Positions 45,236-58,358 of a DNA stretch of 64,000 bases are shown one piece after another (position 1 is the stretch's first letter; the number at the start of each line of letters is the position of its first letter). This DNA is from Phaeotremella fagi (Eukaryota > Basidiomycota > Tremellomycetes > Tremellales > Phaeotremellaceae). A program made the position numbers and the translations under genes. The stretch lies in contig BCHU01000010.1 in NCBI GenBank assembly GCA_001599715.1, positions 1 through 64,000 of the forward strand. Reading direction: 5' to 3'. Under the pieces are notes generated by a model, which was not told the origin of the DNA, made no database searches, and saw only the letters and a list, made by a program, of their open reading frames with translations.

Positions 45236-46470
45236 TTTGGGTGTCGTGTGAGTGGTGGTAGGTTAGAAGGGGAAAGAGTTAATATGACCAAACTGGAGTT
45301 TTTATATATTGGCTGTGTTGTGGAGTGAGTACGAAAGATAAGAAAGAGCTTGGCAATTTGTCAACTTGGCGTTAAAAGACAAATTTTGGAAAAGCAAAGA
45401 TACGAAGTCAAATGATCAAATGACCAATAAAAGCATGAACAAACAGTCTGGCCCATTCACCAAGGGGTGGAAGGGGGAAGGTGAGTACTGACTGTGCAAG
45501 CATTCAATCGATGCATTCACAGTTAGCACGGGGATCGCGGGAATACAGGGGTAACACACACACTAAATCAAAAAAGAAAACAAAGACTAGGCATCAAGTC
45601 TCGATGACATCCAAACTAAAACTGAAAGAAGGTAAAATTGAATGGCTTGGCATTTTTTTGAATCCTTAACTTTGTTGTCTAAATTCGAAAAAGAATTGTG
45701 GTATTGGGGTAAAAACGGTTGAAAATTCGATAAAGATGGGTTTAGCCCCTGGATCGATTGGGTGACTGTCTTGGGATTCGAAAACAATGATTGAAAAATC
45801 GAAATTAAAATCAACAACTAAGCGAGATATACCTGGTTCAATTGCGTTATCAGGTTAGAAGGCAACTGAATGCAAGTACCCCACGTTGGTCGTCGATCCA
45901 TCTCACGCCACTACGAGTGCCTGACAAGACCTGGTCTTTCGACCAAACTTATCTCTGTGTGGCTCTGATAAGGAATTTGCAGTGATGTGTCACCTTCTGA
46001 ATACTATGCCTTATAGTCTTATTGATGCATCAGATTTGCTCTCTCAACCATTAATCTAAGACTCTAGCCATTTCCACGCCTTTAGAGCGTGAGAAAAGTG
46101 GATACCAAGCTCTTTTGTTCTGTCCTCAGCTCCTTCCTGCATGGTCAAAGCCTCAACTTTAACACGAATCAAATCTATTAAACAAATGCTAAGGATCCAA
46201 CCCGAAAAGTTGGCAAGGTATCCTCTGAAACAATGCATCTTCTCGCTCACCGAACCGTTTCAAAATGATTTTCAGATCGTCCATTGACAATCACCATCCT
46301 GAAACCAATATCAAACACCTCTTCCTTTGTCAACCGCAAAATCAAAGGCATTGTAAAATGACTCCGACGTGCCTGCAACACATGCATCTCCTTGCTTTGT
46401 TCTGTCCACTGATATAAAGAGTCAGTATCGTCGTATCCAACTTGTTCAATTCCAACATCTTCTCATCACA
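45236..46470. other. Long intergenic region
   Basis: About 1.2 kb between two divergent genes (permease minus, secreted protein plus). It contains only short frames with no recognisable product. A TGATATAAAGAG near 46410 is TATA-like, about 60 bp before the ATG at 46471. Confidence 0.45.
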
Positions 46471-47087
46471 ATGCTTCTTCAACCAATTTTACTTGCCTCC
46501 CTTGTTGGTTTGACACTAGCAGCTCCCACCAAACCCAATTTTAGATTGAAAGCACGAGGTACCTCATTGAATGAGAGACAATCAGTCGAATCGGTCACCG
46601 CGAACGGTCAACCATTTGATTATATAGAATACTCCGCTAGTTCGGTCCCTTGTAAGTAAAAGATCTTTTCGTGAACCTCACTGACAAAAAATTCAAACTT
46701 CAGCTCCTGCACCTTCAAGCGAGTTACTCCTTGGAGCTTCACTAGATTTCTTTACTGCCCGACAGATGTGTGCAGGAAGTACCCAAGCTCGCGGTAGTGT
46801 AGCTTTCAATCTGATCTACTATCAAAGTGATGGTTCGTGGACCTGTGCCGAATACGTAAGTCCACTCTCCTGTCTTGTGTACTCCTTAACTGATTTCGCC
46901 GTACAGGGGGACTTTTTCTCGGGGCAGGGCAACTTGAATGTAATTGTTGAAGGTGTTTCCCAAAGTTATTTATATTCTACGTGAGTCGGTTCGATTTGGG
47001 ATTCATGTCAGATTCACTGATGACCATGCCAACAGTCCAACTTCCTTCTTTGATAACTCTCCAGTAGGGATTGTCGCTGTAGAGTAG
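46471..47087 (+). CDS. Small secreted protein, 152 aa
   Basis: Four exons (46471-46651, 46704-46855, 46907-46980, 47036-47087) encode 152 aa. A clear signal peptide (LLQPILLASLVGLTLAAP) is followed by a basic pro-like stretch ending LKARGTSLNERQ, where a KEX2-type dibasic-like site could be cleaved. The mature part has two Cys residues (QMCAGS and SWTCAEY) that could pair, and a YYQSDGSWTC segment. No family is recognised. A secreted or wall-attached protein is expected; no GPI signal is seen at the C-terminus. Confidence 0.7.
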
Positions 47088-49501
47088 TACCACGTTCGTC
47101 GTATGATACGACATTCTACATATACAGATTTCAAAGTTTGATATAATACTTACGTACATGTACAAGTGTTGAAGATTTTCAGTTTCCAGTGTACCCAATT
47201 TGAAGGCCGTTAGCTGCCACTGCCGCTTTTCTTCTGTCACCATATAATCTATCTGACTGTTCTCTAAATCTAACTCCATCTCATCCCACACCTTCTGAAC
47301 CGCGATCCCAAACTATGTTTATGTAGGTTGCGGTAGGTTTGAGAAACAGGGGTAATTTGGTATCATATGATAGCGTTACACCTAAACACTGGAACACATG
47401 TGATCAACTATTCTGGTATGATATCGTTCTGAACGTCATGTGCGATTCGTTGTGATGGAGTCAGAGCACAGATGTACCTGATTAGTCATCATTTCTTATG
47501 ATTGGAGCACTTCTCTGAAATTTGTCTTCGATGTGGACTCATAAATACCCCATTCCCCAACATAAATTCAACGTAAACCAGCATGATGTTTGTCGCCTGT
47601 CTATCGCCATCACTCCAAGACTTATTCAGAGTCAAATCCGTAGAAAGCGGAGTGTAGGTGTATTCATTTTCAATTTCTTTCGACCGCCGGACCACTTGAC
47701 CGGAAATTATTGCCTTTTAAGCATCTTAGAGTGATTCCAGCTGGGGATGAAACTTGACTTGACTATGAACACACATGTATCGTGGCTTGAACCCGGAAGC
47801 ATGGGTAAGTCACTGAAAGTCAGTCACCGAAAGAATTCAGTTGTAAGCGAAGTCCAAAATCTTATTTCACAACTTGATTCAAATGTTTCCTATTCCTTTT
47901 CACCCAAAAAAACAAATTTCTCATATCCCCGACGGAAACTCATAAACTCTATTGAGTTAAACGACGGGTCGGATTTTGAATGAACTGAGGTGAACGCGGT
48001 GTGGAAAGAAGAAAAACCAAACACGATTCATTGGGTAGAACAAGAAAAATGGCATTTCCGGTATTATTACCTCAAGGGTAAGTTATTAACTGAATGGGAT
48101 TTAGGGAAGAGGGTAGTACCTACATCCACTGGAATCATTCCGAATGGATGGGATGGGATGGTGATCAACAGGAAAGGAAGTCACTGCAGGAAGGACTCGT
48201 CCTATGCAAGCACAGTCCATATCCTCACTTCCATACACTACATACATTGCATGTACGCGGTGTTAACACGGTTGATCTCGTCAGCAACAAGCCCTACCAC
48301 TGAGACTTAAAACACACTAAGTAAGAATAATAATGACGCATGACACGCGTCGCTTAAGTTTAGCTCTAAAGAAACGAAAAAAGTCTAGCCCATCATCGAC
48401 AACCAGAGTAAACTTTGAAAGACTGGGTCTGATCAGGGACCGGCACTATGAAATTCTTTATGATTTATTCCAGCGTCATACCACCCGTTTACGTGAAAGG
48501 GCAGGATCAGCGACTCACCTAACGTACCTTCAAGAAAGGGATGAAAAGGGAAAGGAGAGGGAGGAGCAGGTTCAGGTAGGGGTAGTAGCAGGTTAAAATA
48601 AACATTGATCCTTAATTTTAATATTTTTTTCAAGGTCTTTTTTCTTTTCAATGTGAGTCCCATCGGTAAAATCAGTAGATGGTTATCGCCACTCTATACT
48701 CGGAGTACAGTGTACAGTACATGTTTACTGGTATATATGTAGACAACCTGATACCTATTCCTTCTCTTTCTCTTCTTCGTTTCTTACTCTCTCTTTTCAC
48801 CTAATTAACCTCACATTTAGTAATCAACTACATCATCGAAACCAAAAACAAACCAAGCCAAAAGTCAAACTAAAAAATCAAATTCGGTCAAATTGATTAT
48901 TTTCTCCGATCGTCGCCCCCCCTTGCTGAAATTGGTTTTCAACACTTGATAGACTCCAACTTTACTTGACATCTGGCTTGGTGATCACGACCACGACCAC
49001 GACAACCAGCTACTAGTTGACCGTACGACTATCACTAAACCCTCCGATTTCAATTCAATTCAACAGAGTCCGTCGTATCCCTGGCGAAAACCTATTCTTT
49101 TTTTCAGCTAGTGGAGTAAATTCAAATAATTGCTTCCCTTCAGATCGTTCAAGGTCACTTCTGTTTGCTGGAATCTACTTAATCAACTCAAATCGTCATA
49201 ATTCAGTTTCTCAAGTGGTTAGAGACTTTTATAGTTTGTCACCTGTTTAGTGTTCACGTAAAGTTACTAGGTCCTTACATGATCTTGATCAATTAGAACT
49301 ACAACACCTCACCTCCTACCCTCTGGTTATTCTATCCATCGTCATCGTTCTAAATCTTACGAAACAAGTCGATCTTATTTTATCACCGCTCTTGGATGCA
49401 ACAGTGAACACACATCACCACCCCACACACCACATCCACACCCACGATCATCTCTCCCCCCTTCTTATCTCAGAGACACACGGATTAAAAATCCCATCTC
49501 A
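47088..49501. other. 2.4-kb region without a supported gene; likely long leader of the bZIP gene
   Basis: Short frames exist (for example 47747-47983 and 48333-48596, the latter 87 aa, basic, with a true ATG), but none has recognisable content. The 3' half (about 48740-49500) is pyrimidine-rich with many CA- and CCACGA-type runs (48986-49003) and a TATA-like GGTATATATG at about 48730, fitting a promoter and a 5' leader of several hundred bases for the bZIP gene at 49502. Several short upstream ATGs lie in that leader. Confidence 0.4.
48333..48596 (+). CDS. Possible small basic protein, 87 aa
   Basis: An ATG frame with a Lys/Arg/Glu-rich product (SLALKKRKKSSPSS, HTTRLRERAGS). No family recognised, no introns. 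It may be a chance frame in the upstream region of the bZIP gene. Confidence 0.22.
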   Translation: MTHDTRRLSLALKKRKKSSPSSTTRVNFERLGLIRDRHYEILYDLFQRHTTRLRERAGSATHLTYLQERDEKGKEREEQVQVGVVAG

Positions 49502-51796
49502 ATGAATTATTACAAACCTCAACCACCTCATTCGCCTCATCAAATAGATCAATATCAACCTTCGTCCTCTACCTCTTATCAACAATCAAACATTATCCCA
49601 AGAACGAATCCAAACTCGAATCCAAGTAACGGTTATAACATGACGTATCCTGATCGATTGGATTCAAATCTGAACAACACCAATACTCGAATTGGTAATC
49701 GTGAAAACCTACCCATATTGGGTGAACGGCGGACCACGGATGAAGAGATGAGTGACGATGATGATGGGGGTGATGGAGGTGAGAAATCGAAAGTAGAAAT
49801 TAGAAGAGAAAAGAATAGAGTGAAGCAAAGGAACTTAAGACGTAAGTGGTGTATTTAACAATCGAGATCGAAGCTGATTAGTCGATCAGTACGACGTGCA
49901 AATCACATCTCACAACTTGAGAATACAGTATCCTCACTCCGATCAGATAACGCATCGCTGGCAGCATCGATACAGAATTTTCAACGCCGTGAAAGTAGAT
50001 TGGAAGCATGGATTGAAGCTTTGCAAGAACAATTGTATCGACATGATTCATCGATGGTTGTGGAGTTACGTTCCAGATTTGGAACAGATCCTGGTCCATC
50101 ATCTTTACCCAGTGACCCCAAACGAAGAAGGAAAGATGAATCAGGTTCTCAACAGAACAACGGTGTCGATCCTTTAGCGACACTTGCTCACGCAGCTTCA
50201 TCAGTTCAACGACCTCCAAATGTACCTTCACCAACTTTTCGTCATCAAACCTTGAACAATCCATCCAATCAACATCAAATTCCACCCAATGCATCTAGAC
50301 AAGAAGTGTATCCGGAACCATCGACTACTTCTTGGGATCCATCGTATGGCGTTTGGAATCAATCCGCACCTGGTCAAGAGCAGCAAAACAAGAGAAAATG
50401 GTCGATAGCTCCAGACTACAACCCACCTTCATCTTCACCTTTCCCTACACATATCCCCCATACATCACCTCGTTTCGCACCTCAGATCCCAAATCAAAGC
50501 TATCCATATGACAGGGAACGCGACATAAGATCCAACTCTTTCCCACCTCCTGCATTACCTCTACCAACATCCGGTGAAGTCAGACGTCCATCCGATTCAT
50601 CCATCACTAGTACCACCAACAATTCTGTTCCTTTACGAACGACGACACCAAGTCATGAAGATGGAACACCCAAATCTGATGTACCAGCTGTTTCACCTAG
50701 ATCTATAAGAATCGAAGATCTGTTATCACCACATCCTCGAGCAACTAGATTATCAGTTGGGAACAGGGAAGGATGGTTTGATGGCGACAACCCAAATGGG
50801 TTACTCGAAGGGGAATTGATGAACGTTGATAAAACCGTCGTACCAATGGGCAAAGTTGATAACGTTGGGGTATCAGCAGGGGTAAATGGAGTAGCTGGGA
50901 ATGGTCGTTCTCAACCAGCGGAACAAGCATTGGGTACGAGACTACCTTTTTAAATCTTTAAAAAGAGGATAGTGCTCTGACTGTGTTTTCCAATAGTAAC
51001 GGCGATATTCGGTTGGGAAGGTCAACAGCATCTAGACTATTCAGGTTTAGGTCTAGGTCTAAATTTCGATACAGGGTATGGGAATCGAAATATTTCTCTA
51101 GATTTCTCAGGTTTAGGAAGTTGTACGGTCAACAATCAAGTTATCTCACTTGTTTCCTCACCTACCTCGGGGATTGTATCTTCGCAATCAATTTATCCAC
51201 ATTCACATCCATCGACTCAAACAGCTTGACAACTGCTCTTAACACTTTATGGAACGTCTTTACCGAATCCACTCGTTTCACTTAAATCATTCAATCTCAC
51301 TCCTCAACAACAACTATGTTTGTTAGTTGGACTCACCAATATCTCGTCAGAAGGAATGATCAATCATTTCAGAAACGCTCAACTCTTATCTCTACCCAAA
51401 GAAGACGCCAAAACTTTGATCGACTATCAGAATTCAGATAAAGCGGATTCAAGACTAGCTTTATTCCCGATAGCGATCCTCCGATCAAAAGTAGTTCGAG
51501 CCTTGAAAAATCGATTACCTTTTGATCTAACCGCCTTCCTGACGGACGTATTGGACAGCGTGGTGATCTACGGAGATCCAAACGACCACGATGCATGGGA
51601 TCTACCTGAGAAATTTTGGGATGTTTGGAGTGCTTGGTTCCCTAGAGGTCGGGAATATTGTAAGAGTCTACGAGGTTGGAGGGAGAGAGATGGGTATGGG
51701 GGTAGTAGGGTTGTGGAGATTTTGTTGGGTATCGAGAAAGTTAGATCTAGGAGGGGGGATCCGGTTGGGAAACCTCCTGGATGGAGTATGGGCTAG
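49502..51796 (+). CDS. bZIP transcription factor, interrupted by an in-frame TGA
   Basis: Three exons (49502-49841, 49890-50933, 50997-51796) would encode 727 residues if the TGA at 51227-51229 (codon 539) were read through or absent. The bZIP is split by intron 1: EIRREKNRVKQRNLR in exon 1, LRRANHISQLENTV with a heptad zipper in exon 2. A long Pro/Ser-rich disordered region follows. After the TGA the same frame continues with clearly coding, structured sequence (LTPQQQLCLLVGLTNISSEG, AWDLPEKFWDVWSAWFPRG) to a TAG-type end at 51796. There is no AG acceptor placed to splice the stop out without loss of frame. If the stop is real, the protein ends at 538 aa. Confidence 0.75.
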
Positions 51797-52370
51797 GAGT
51801 GGGTTCTGGTTAGGGCTATCGTTATCGTTTTTTGAGGTTTTGGGGCCAGACACATTATTATTCACTCTCGGATTCACGTATTCATTCACATACATACATA
51901 TACACCTTCATCCTCATTCACATTCACATTCATAATCACATTCACATACATATATCTATATCACACCACATCACACATACACGTACGGAATCATCCAATG
52001 TAGCTTGTTGCATCGTTATCTGAAGTTTTTGGCGTTTTTGCGGTTGACGCTGTTGTTTCCATTTCTGTTTTCCTCTTTTTAGCTTTTTGGACGAGCTTGG
52101 GATATACGCGTTGAGAGCGAGAGAGCCTGGTGGGGTCAGATCATACTTATAAGATCCAATATTGATTGCAAGATGGTTACGATCTGAGAGAAGAACCAAT
52201 TGCCACCAGTCATTGCCACTCCACGTGGAAGGACGATAGCGTAAAGACAAAGAACCATATACAACGAACGACAACAACGTTAACGATAGCGACAACGACA
52301 ACGACAACGACAACGATCTCAAAGACAACATAGTCTTAGGTATCAGAGTGATTAGAGTGAAGGAACGACG
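51797..52370. other. Intergenic region with simple repeats
   Basis: CA/TCA-rich simple sequence at about 51880-51990 and four GACAAC units at 52291-52314, the latter in the probable 5' leader of the HRD3-like gene. No gene recognised. Confidence 0.5.
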
Positions 52371-55300
52371 ATGAGATTAATCAATCCATATCTAATCCTT
52401 ACCCTAACTCTGATAATCTTGAAAGTAACAGCAGAAGAAGTTGAATCAGAAATTGAGATTGGAAATGAGATTCAACCTGATGGTATGTATTCCTCTCCCT
52501 ATTAGACTGCTTGTATACTGAAAATACCAGTATGTGAAGCGTTATACGAAGCTCAGTCTATATTCAACACTCTGAAACCCAATCATCAACTGCATCTTGA
52601 AAGGTTAGGGTCTGGGTCAGTTTCTCATGCCAGAGGATGGGGCGATGGACTTGGTTGGGGGAACGAGGTAGGTGGAGTATAATCAATCATAATGACACCA
52701 CCTAAAACTCCACAGGGACCATTATCAACAACCCTACGACTCCTTCCAAGACTCTTATCCCTCCTATCACCTCATAGACTCTTGAACCATCTCCCAGCAA
52801 ATCTTCAATGGCAATGGAGACTACCTTTCCAAATACCGTCTCTCTCCTCCAGTCATTCTTCCAAGAAAACCGTTAAGATAACGAAACAACGTCGTGAACG
52901 TATAGAGAAATATCTGAATTTGTTGGATGTAGCTGAATCGAATGGTTGTAATGAAGTATGGATTGAACGGGGGAAATTGAGAATGGTGATTAAACTCTAT
53001 AATCATTTGAAAAACATGCTGATCCTTCCAGTTCCCGCCTAAAGGTTTTAAACAAGATTTACCAGCTTCGTTTCAAGCTTATTCCGTATGTACCTCTAGC
53101 TCGACACAGCTGACCAAAAATCAGAAATACCTCGAAACGACTTCCAAACCAAATCCAGAAGTTCAATTTATGGTTGGATTCTTCCATTCGACTGGTTTAG
53201 GTGGGACGATACCAGATCAAGGGAAGGCTTTGCTTTATTATACGTTCTCTGCTTTACAGGGTTATCGACCTGCTCAGATGGTTTTGGGTTATAGACATTG
53301 GGCTGGGATTGGTGTCAAGGAGGTAAGTGGGGGATTCGATTTGTCAAATGGTCGCTGATCTTCTCTAGGATTGTATGGCCGCTTTGGATTATTACGAAAC
53401 TGCTGCTGAGAAGGGTGAGTTTTTGTCAGAATTACACCCCCGCTTAATCTCTTAGCCTACGCACACTTCTTGACTGGACCACCAGGTGGACTCACTCTTC
53501 CCCTAACTCCCACTCGACTCTCAGATAGATCAGGTGGTATCTACGGACCACACGCTAGTTGGGCATCAACAGGTCACAACGCCCTTCGAGCCAGTGTAAA
53601 AGCCTCATCAGCCGTCGCTCGAGGAGAAACCGAAAAAGAAGTGTTGGAATACTATCAATACCATTCCGACAGAGACTCGCACGTCTACACCGTAAGACTA
53701 GGTAGACTCTACTACCTAGGCTCTGTTTATTTCAACAACGGAGGGATATCCTCAGGTGCCGAAGGTGTCGGTGAGATCCCCCAATCGTTCGAGAAATCAC
53801 GTAACTATTTTTTGAAGGTGGTTAGAAATTTTTGGTCATCGGATTTAGATTTACATGGGAACGTGGTTCCTAAACGAAAGATGTCCAAGGAATTCGAAGA
53901 TGGATTGAGGGAACCGGCTATGGTTGCTGCTTCTTTCCTTGGGAGGATGGCTTTGAGGGGTGAAGGTCAGAAGAGGGATTATAAGAGGGCGAAAATGTGG
54001 TATGAGAGGGCTGCTGATTTGGTGGGTGTTCTGTTGTTAATTTGGTTGGACTAGCTGACACTCTACAGGGCGATCGTGAAGCTCATAACGGACTTGGAAT
54101 CATTTATAGAGACGGTTTGGGCGTCCCGGTTGATCGTCAAAAGGCTTTCCACTATTTTCAAGCGGCAGCTGGACAAGATTTGGCTGAGGCTCAAGTGAAT
54201 TTGGGTAAAATGCATTTAGGTAGGGGGGAATTGGGTCTGGCCCTCACTAACACCTTTCAGAACGATCTGAACTTCCAATGGCAATGCAAATGTTCGAAGT
54301 AGCACTTCGTCACGGTTCACCGTTCGAAGCGTTCCATCTTCTCTCCTCAATTCACGCCACTTCAGCCAGACTCCCACCCTCCCAAGGAGGTAGACCAGGA
54401 ATGTGTGGAGTTTCAGTAGCCTGGTTCAAACTCGTTTCCGAGAAGGGTAATTGGAAAGATAATTTTATCAACGAAGCTGATAAAGCATGGGTTCGGGAGG
54501 AGAACGATAACGCTGTTATTGGATGGTGGATCGCTGCTGAGATGGGATATGAGGGGGCACAGAATAATATCGCGTTCTTGTTGGATAGGGGTTATACGCC
54601 TTTTGGGGGACAGGGGTTGGACGGTTTGTTTGAGAAGAGGGAGGACATGGCTTTGACTCAGTGGATTCGGTCTGCTGCCCAGGATAACGTCGATGCTATG
54701 GTTAGAGTTGGGGATTATTACTGTAGGTGGACAAGTGAACGAACTAAACTGATCAAAAGACGATTCCAACTCGACAACGACGGATAAATACACCAAAGCA
54801 GCCAACTATTACCAAACAGCAGCTGACACCCAAACCTCTTCAATGGCTTATTGGAACCTCGGGTACATGTACGAAACAGGTCAAGGTTTACCGCAAGATT
54901 GGCATCTCGCCAAAAGATTCTATGATCTTTCACTTGAAACCTCTGCCGAAGCTTATTTACCTGTTACACTAAGTCTTATAGGATTGTATCTACGGAGTTG
55001 GTATATCGACGTTAAAACTCGTGGGGAAGTCAAAGGTTTAAGTCTGTTTTCAGAATTAGAGGAGGGAGTTGACAGCGATGAAGAAGGGAAAAGTTTGTGG
55101 GAGAGGTTCAAAGGTTTGTTCGAATTCGAAGATGGATACGAGGGATATGAAGATTTCTCAGAGAACGGGAATGGATGGCGAACGCCCGAAGGTGAGGGTG
55201 AAGTTTTAGAGGGTAGTGGTAACGGGGTGGAAACGAGGACACGAATGACGGATGAAGAATTTGAAGCGTTGACTCGAAGATTACAGGAGTTTGAGGAGGA

Positions 55301-55457
55301 GGAGATGTTTTTCGATAATCTTTTGATTGTGCTGGTTGGATGTGTGGCTGTTTATTTGATTAGATTGAGGGCGAGATGGGTTCGACGGGAACAGGAGGAG
55401 AGGGAGAGACAAGGGCAGGGGCAAGGGGTTGGGGGTGAGGGTGAAAGGTTAATATGA
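52371..55457 (+). CDS. HRD3: HRD3/SEL1L homologue, ERAD ubiquitin-ligase adaptor
   Basis: About ten exons. A signal peptide (RLINPYLILTLTLIILKVTA) is followed by a lumenal domain made of Sel1-like repeats: AQMVLGYRHWAGIGV, EAHNGLGIIYRDGLGV, AEAQVNLGKMHL, AQNNIAFLLDRGYTPF and MAYWNLGYMYETGQGL. A single TM (NLLIVLVGCVAVYLI) lies near the C-terminus and leaves a basic, Glu/Gly-rich cytosolic tail ending ERLI. This matches the type I membrane protein Hrd3, which recruits misfolded glycoproteins to the Hrd1 ubiquitin ligase in the ER membrane. An acidic EEGVDSDEEGK insert precedes the TM. Confidence 0.88.
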
Positions 55458-55945
55458 TTGATGAATAAATCAGTAATTCATATGAATAAAACTCATGTAT
55501 TCCTACCCTACAAGTACTTGACGTTACCGTACAGTGAGATACTGTATATGAAAATAGTCTATTCCCGCAATTCTCCGTGTGACATTTTGGATGTACAACA
55601 GCAACGTTGCTTGTGGGGGCTTCGGGCATCCGGGCAGATGTGGGGGTGGGGTAGTCCATTGTACCATTGTTTAGAGTGGTGCCTGGCCGTTTGATGAGCC
55701 CGACGGCCATGTTCTCCGTTTTCGCCTGTTAACGCGCTGATGATCTCCTCCGGCTGCCGTGTACCACCACTGTAGCCACCACTACCACCATACAAACTAA
55801 GTTCAAAACAGCCTCCTACTAAATTCAACTCCATCCATCTAAATTTTCATCTTATCTTTCCTTTCTTTTCCTTTCTTTTCTTATACCTTTCTATATTCAC
55901 ATTATAATCTAACATCAAACCCCATCTCAAATCCAACACCCAACC
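55458..55945. other. Intergenic region
   Basis: About 490 bp. The 3' half is a pyrimidine-rich leader (TTTCCTTTCTTTTCC-like) just before the MFS start. No gene recognised. Confidence 0.4.
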
Positions 55946-57947
55946 ATGTCCCTAGTCGAAAAAGCACTGGCAGGCGAAACGACCCTCTCCGCCGAAGAGG
56001 TCCCCTCCTCCACTCAAACACCTCAACCCTCCCACCCCCCCTCCCTGAAAAAATCAACAACCCCAGGAAGTGTCATCTCAGATGAACACGAGGCCGTCGA
56101 CGAAAAGACACTCACCAAAGATCTCGAAACCGGTTCAAACAAAGATCTACCAAAAGAGAAATTGGCTAACGGTTTGACGCAAGAGGAACATGATTCCGGT
56201 ATTTTGACTGGATTCAAGTTGTTCGCCGTGTTCGTCGCTATGATGTTTGCTGTTTTCGTGAGTTCGTTATCGTTGATTTGATTGGATCATCACTAGACCG
56301 CAATGTAGATGTTCGCGCTCGATCAATCGATCGTCGCCACCGCCATCCCAGTTATCGTATCCGATTTCAATGCGTACGTCTAAATCTTCACACGTAATTT
56401 ATGTTTTCCCACTAACCCGCAACAGTTTCGATCAAGTAGCTTGGGTAGTTACTGCCTATTTCCTCACTCAATGTGGTCTAATCTTACTAGCTGGTCAATT
56501 ACTTACCGCCTTGAAAGCGAAATGGGTATTACTCGGTGCCATCTTCTTCTTCGAATTGGGTTCTTTGATCTGTGCACTATCTAAATCAATGTCTTTGTTG
56601 ATCTTCGCTCGTGCCGTTCAAGGTATTGGTAGGTTTACGTCACTGTTATCGAATCGTATCGTGTATTGACAACCCCAGGTGCATCGGGAATGTTCGTTTC
56701 TATCCTCGCTGTTATCAGTGTCGTCACCAAGGTTCAAGAACGTGCTGGTTTCATGGCTGCTTTCGGGTAGGTCCCTCTCGATCGATGGAGAGAAATATAA
56801 CTAACCATCTCCCAGATTCGTCTTCGTCATTTCCTCGGTCGTCGGTCCCCTCTTAGGTGGTGTTTTCACTCAACACGTCTCTTGGACTTTATGTTTCTGG
56901 ATCAACTTACCTTTCGGTGTACTCGCAGCCGCCTCTGTCATCTTCCTTCTTCCAGCCCGTGATCCACACAGAAAACAACGTGACGACGGAACCTTCTCTC
57001 CCACAGGTTGGGCAGCAGTCAAAAAAATGGATTTCATCGGTGCCGCCTTGATCCTCCTCGTCATCACCTGTTTGTTGTTAGCCCTCCAATGGGGTGGTAA
57101 CCAATACGCCTGGTCCAATTGGCGTATCATCTTACTCTTCGTTCTTGGTTTCGTTCTCATTCCAGTCTTTGGATGGTGGCAATTCTACAAGGATGAAGCA
57201 GCTTTAATCCCAGTCTTCTTACTCAAGAACAGATCACTCATCGGTGCATCCGGGTTCATGTTCTTCTTCATGGGTGGTATGTTGGGCGGTACCTATCAAC
57301 TCCCATTGTTCTATCAAGCGGGTAGACAACATTCACCTCAACAATCCGGTATCGACATCATCCCATTCATGTTAGCGATCTGTATCGCCATCTTCGTTTC
57401 TGGAGGTCTAACAACCAAATTCGGAAGATACTACCCCTTCTTCGTTATCGGTCCCCCAATCGCCGCAGTCGGTTTCGGTCTTCTCTACACTATCAAAGAA
57501 TCAACTCCCAACGCCCAAATCATCGGGTTCCAAATCTTAGCTGGTTTCGGTATAGGTCTAGCCTTCCAAAACGGTTTAATCAGTGTTCAAGCTGAATTCA
57601 ACGATTTCCCTCACTTGATGCCACAAGCTACAGGTGTAGTTTCATTCTTTCAACTCACAGGTGCAGCTATCGGTGTAGGAATCTTGAACACTGTTCAATC
57701 AGTTTATCTTTCACAGGAAATTCCAAAATTAGCACCTGAAGTCGATTACGATACGGTTAGACAATCGGTTTCGTCAATCGCTTATTTACCTGCTGATCAA
57801 CAACCGGCCGTCATCGAGGCTTATATTATCTCAATTACTAGTTCTTTCATTCCCATTATCGTGTTCACGGGGGTAGGTTGGATCTGCGCCTTGTTCATCA
57901 GGAATCATAACATGAAAGGAATGAACTTGGCCGCTGCCGCTGCCTAG
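55946..57947 (+). CDS. MFS DHA2 (14-TM) drug:H+ antiporter-like transporter
   Basis: Five or more exons encode about 580 aa. A ~80-residue charged N-terminal tail precedes TM1. The DHA2 marks are MFALDQSIVATAIPVI in TM1, WVVTAYFLTQC in the TM2 region, ARAVQGIGGA, and motif C SVVGPLLGGVF in TM5, followed by FWINLPFG. Fourteen hydrophobic segments fit the exporter family that pumps toxins, azoles or iron-siderophore-related compounds out of the cell or into vacuoles. The substrate cannot be told from sequence. Most introns lie in the first half; the second half (57027-57947) is uninterrupted. Confidence 0.92.
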
Positions 57948-58358
57948 GTCAACGATCTGTTTTTTTAGATCTCTACCTGTCTTGTCTCATTTCGATTTCA
58001 TTCTCTTCATCATTTCGGTTCTAATATTCATAATCACAATTCAATTTTCATTCTTCGTTTTCGATCTCTACATTTTCATCCATTTAGAAATATTCAAAAC
58101 AACTCCAAAAGAAAAAAATCATTTATATCAAAGTCTTGTCAAACAGAAAAAAAGAGATCGTTGATGCGTTCATTGGTCCTCAACACCGTTCCCTCGTTTT
58201 TAAATTCTTAATATCGATTTCAACTTTTTTTTTTTTTTTGATTTGTACGTTGATTCATGTATAGATGTAGAGTTTGAACTATGACCTGCAAGTTACGCGA
58301 CATAGCAATATAAAGTGGATCCCAAAGTTCGTCCATTCACTCATTACCAGACCCAACC
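57948..58358. other. Intergenic region with poly-T run
   Basis: About 410 bp between convergent genes. A 15-T run at 58225-58239 and AT-rich flanks are the only features; they fit 3' ends and polyadenylation. Confidence 0.5.

Noticed and set aside
47747..48310. Two plus-strand frames in the 2.4-kb gap
   Set aside because: No recognisable product, and no convincing splice sites join them.
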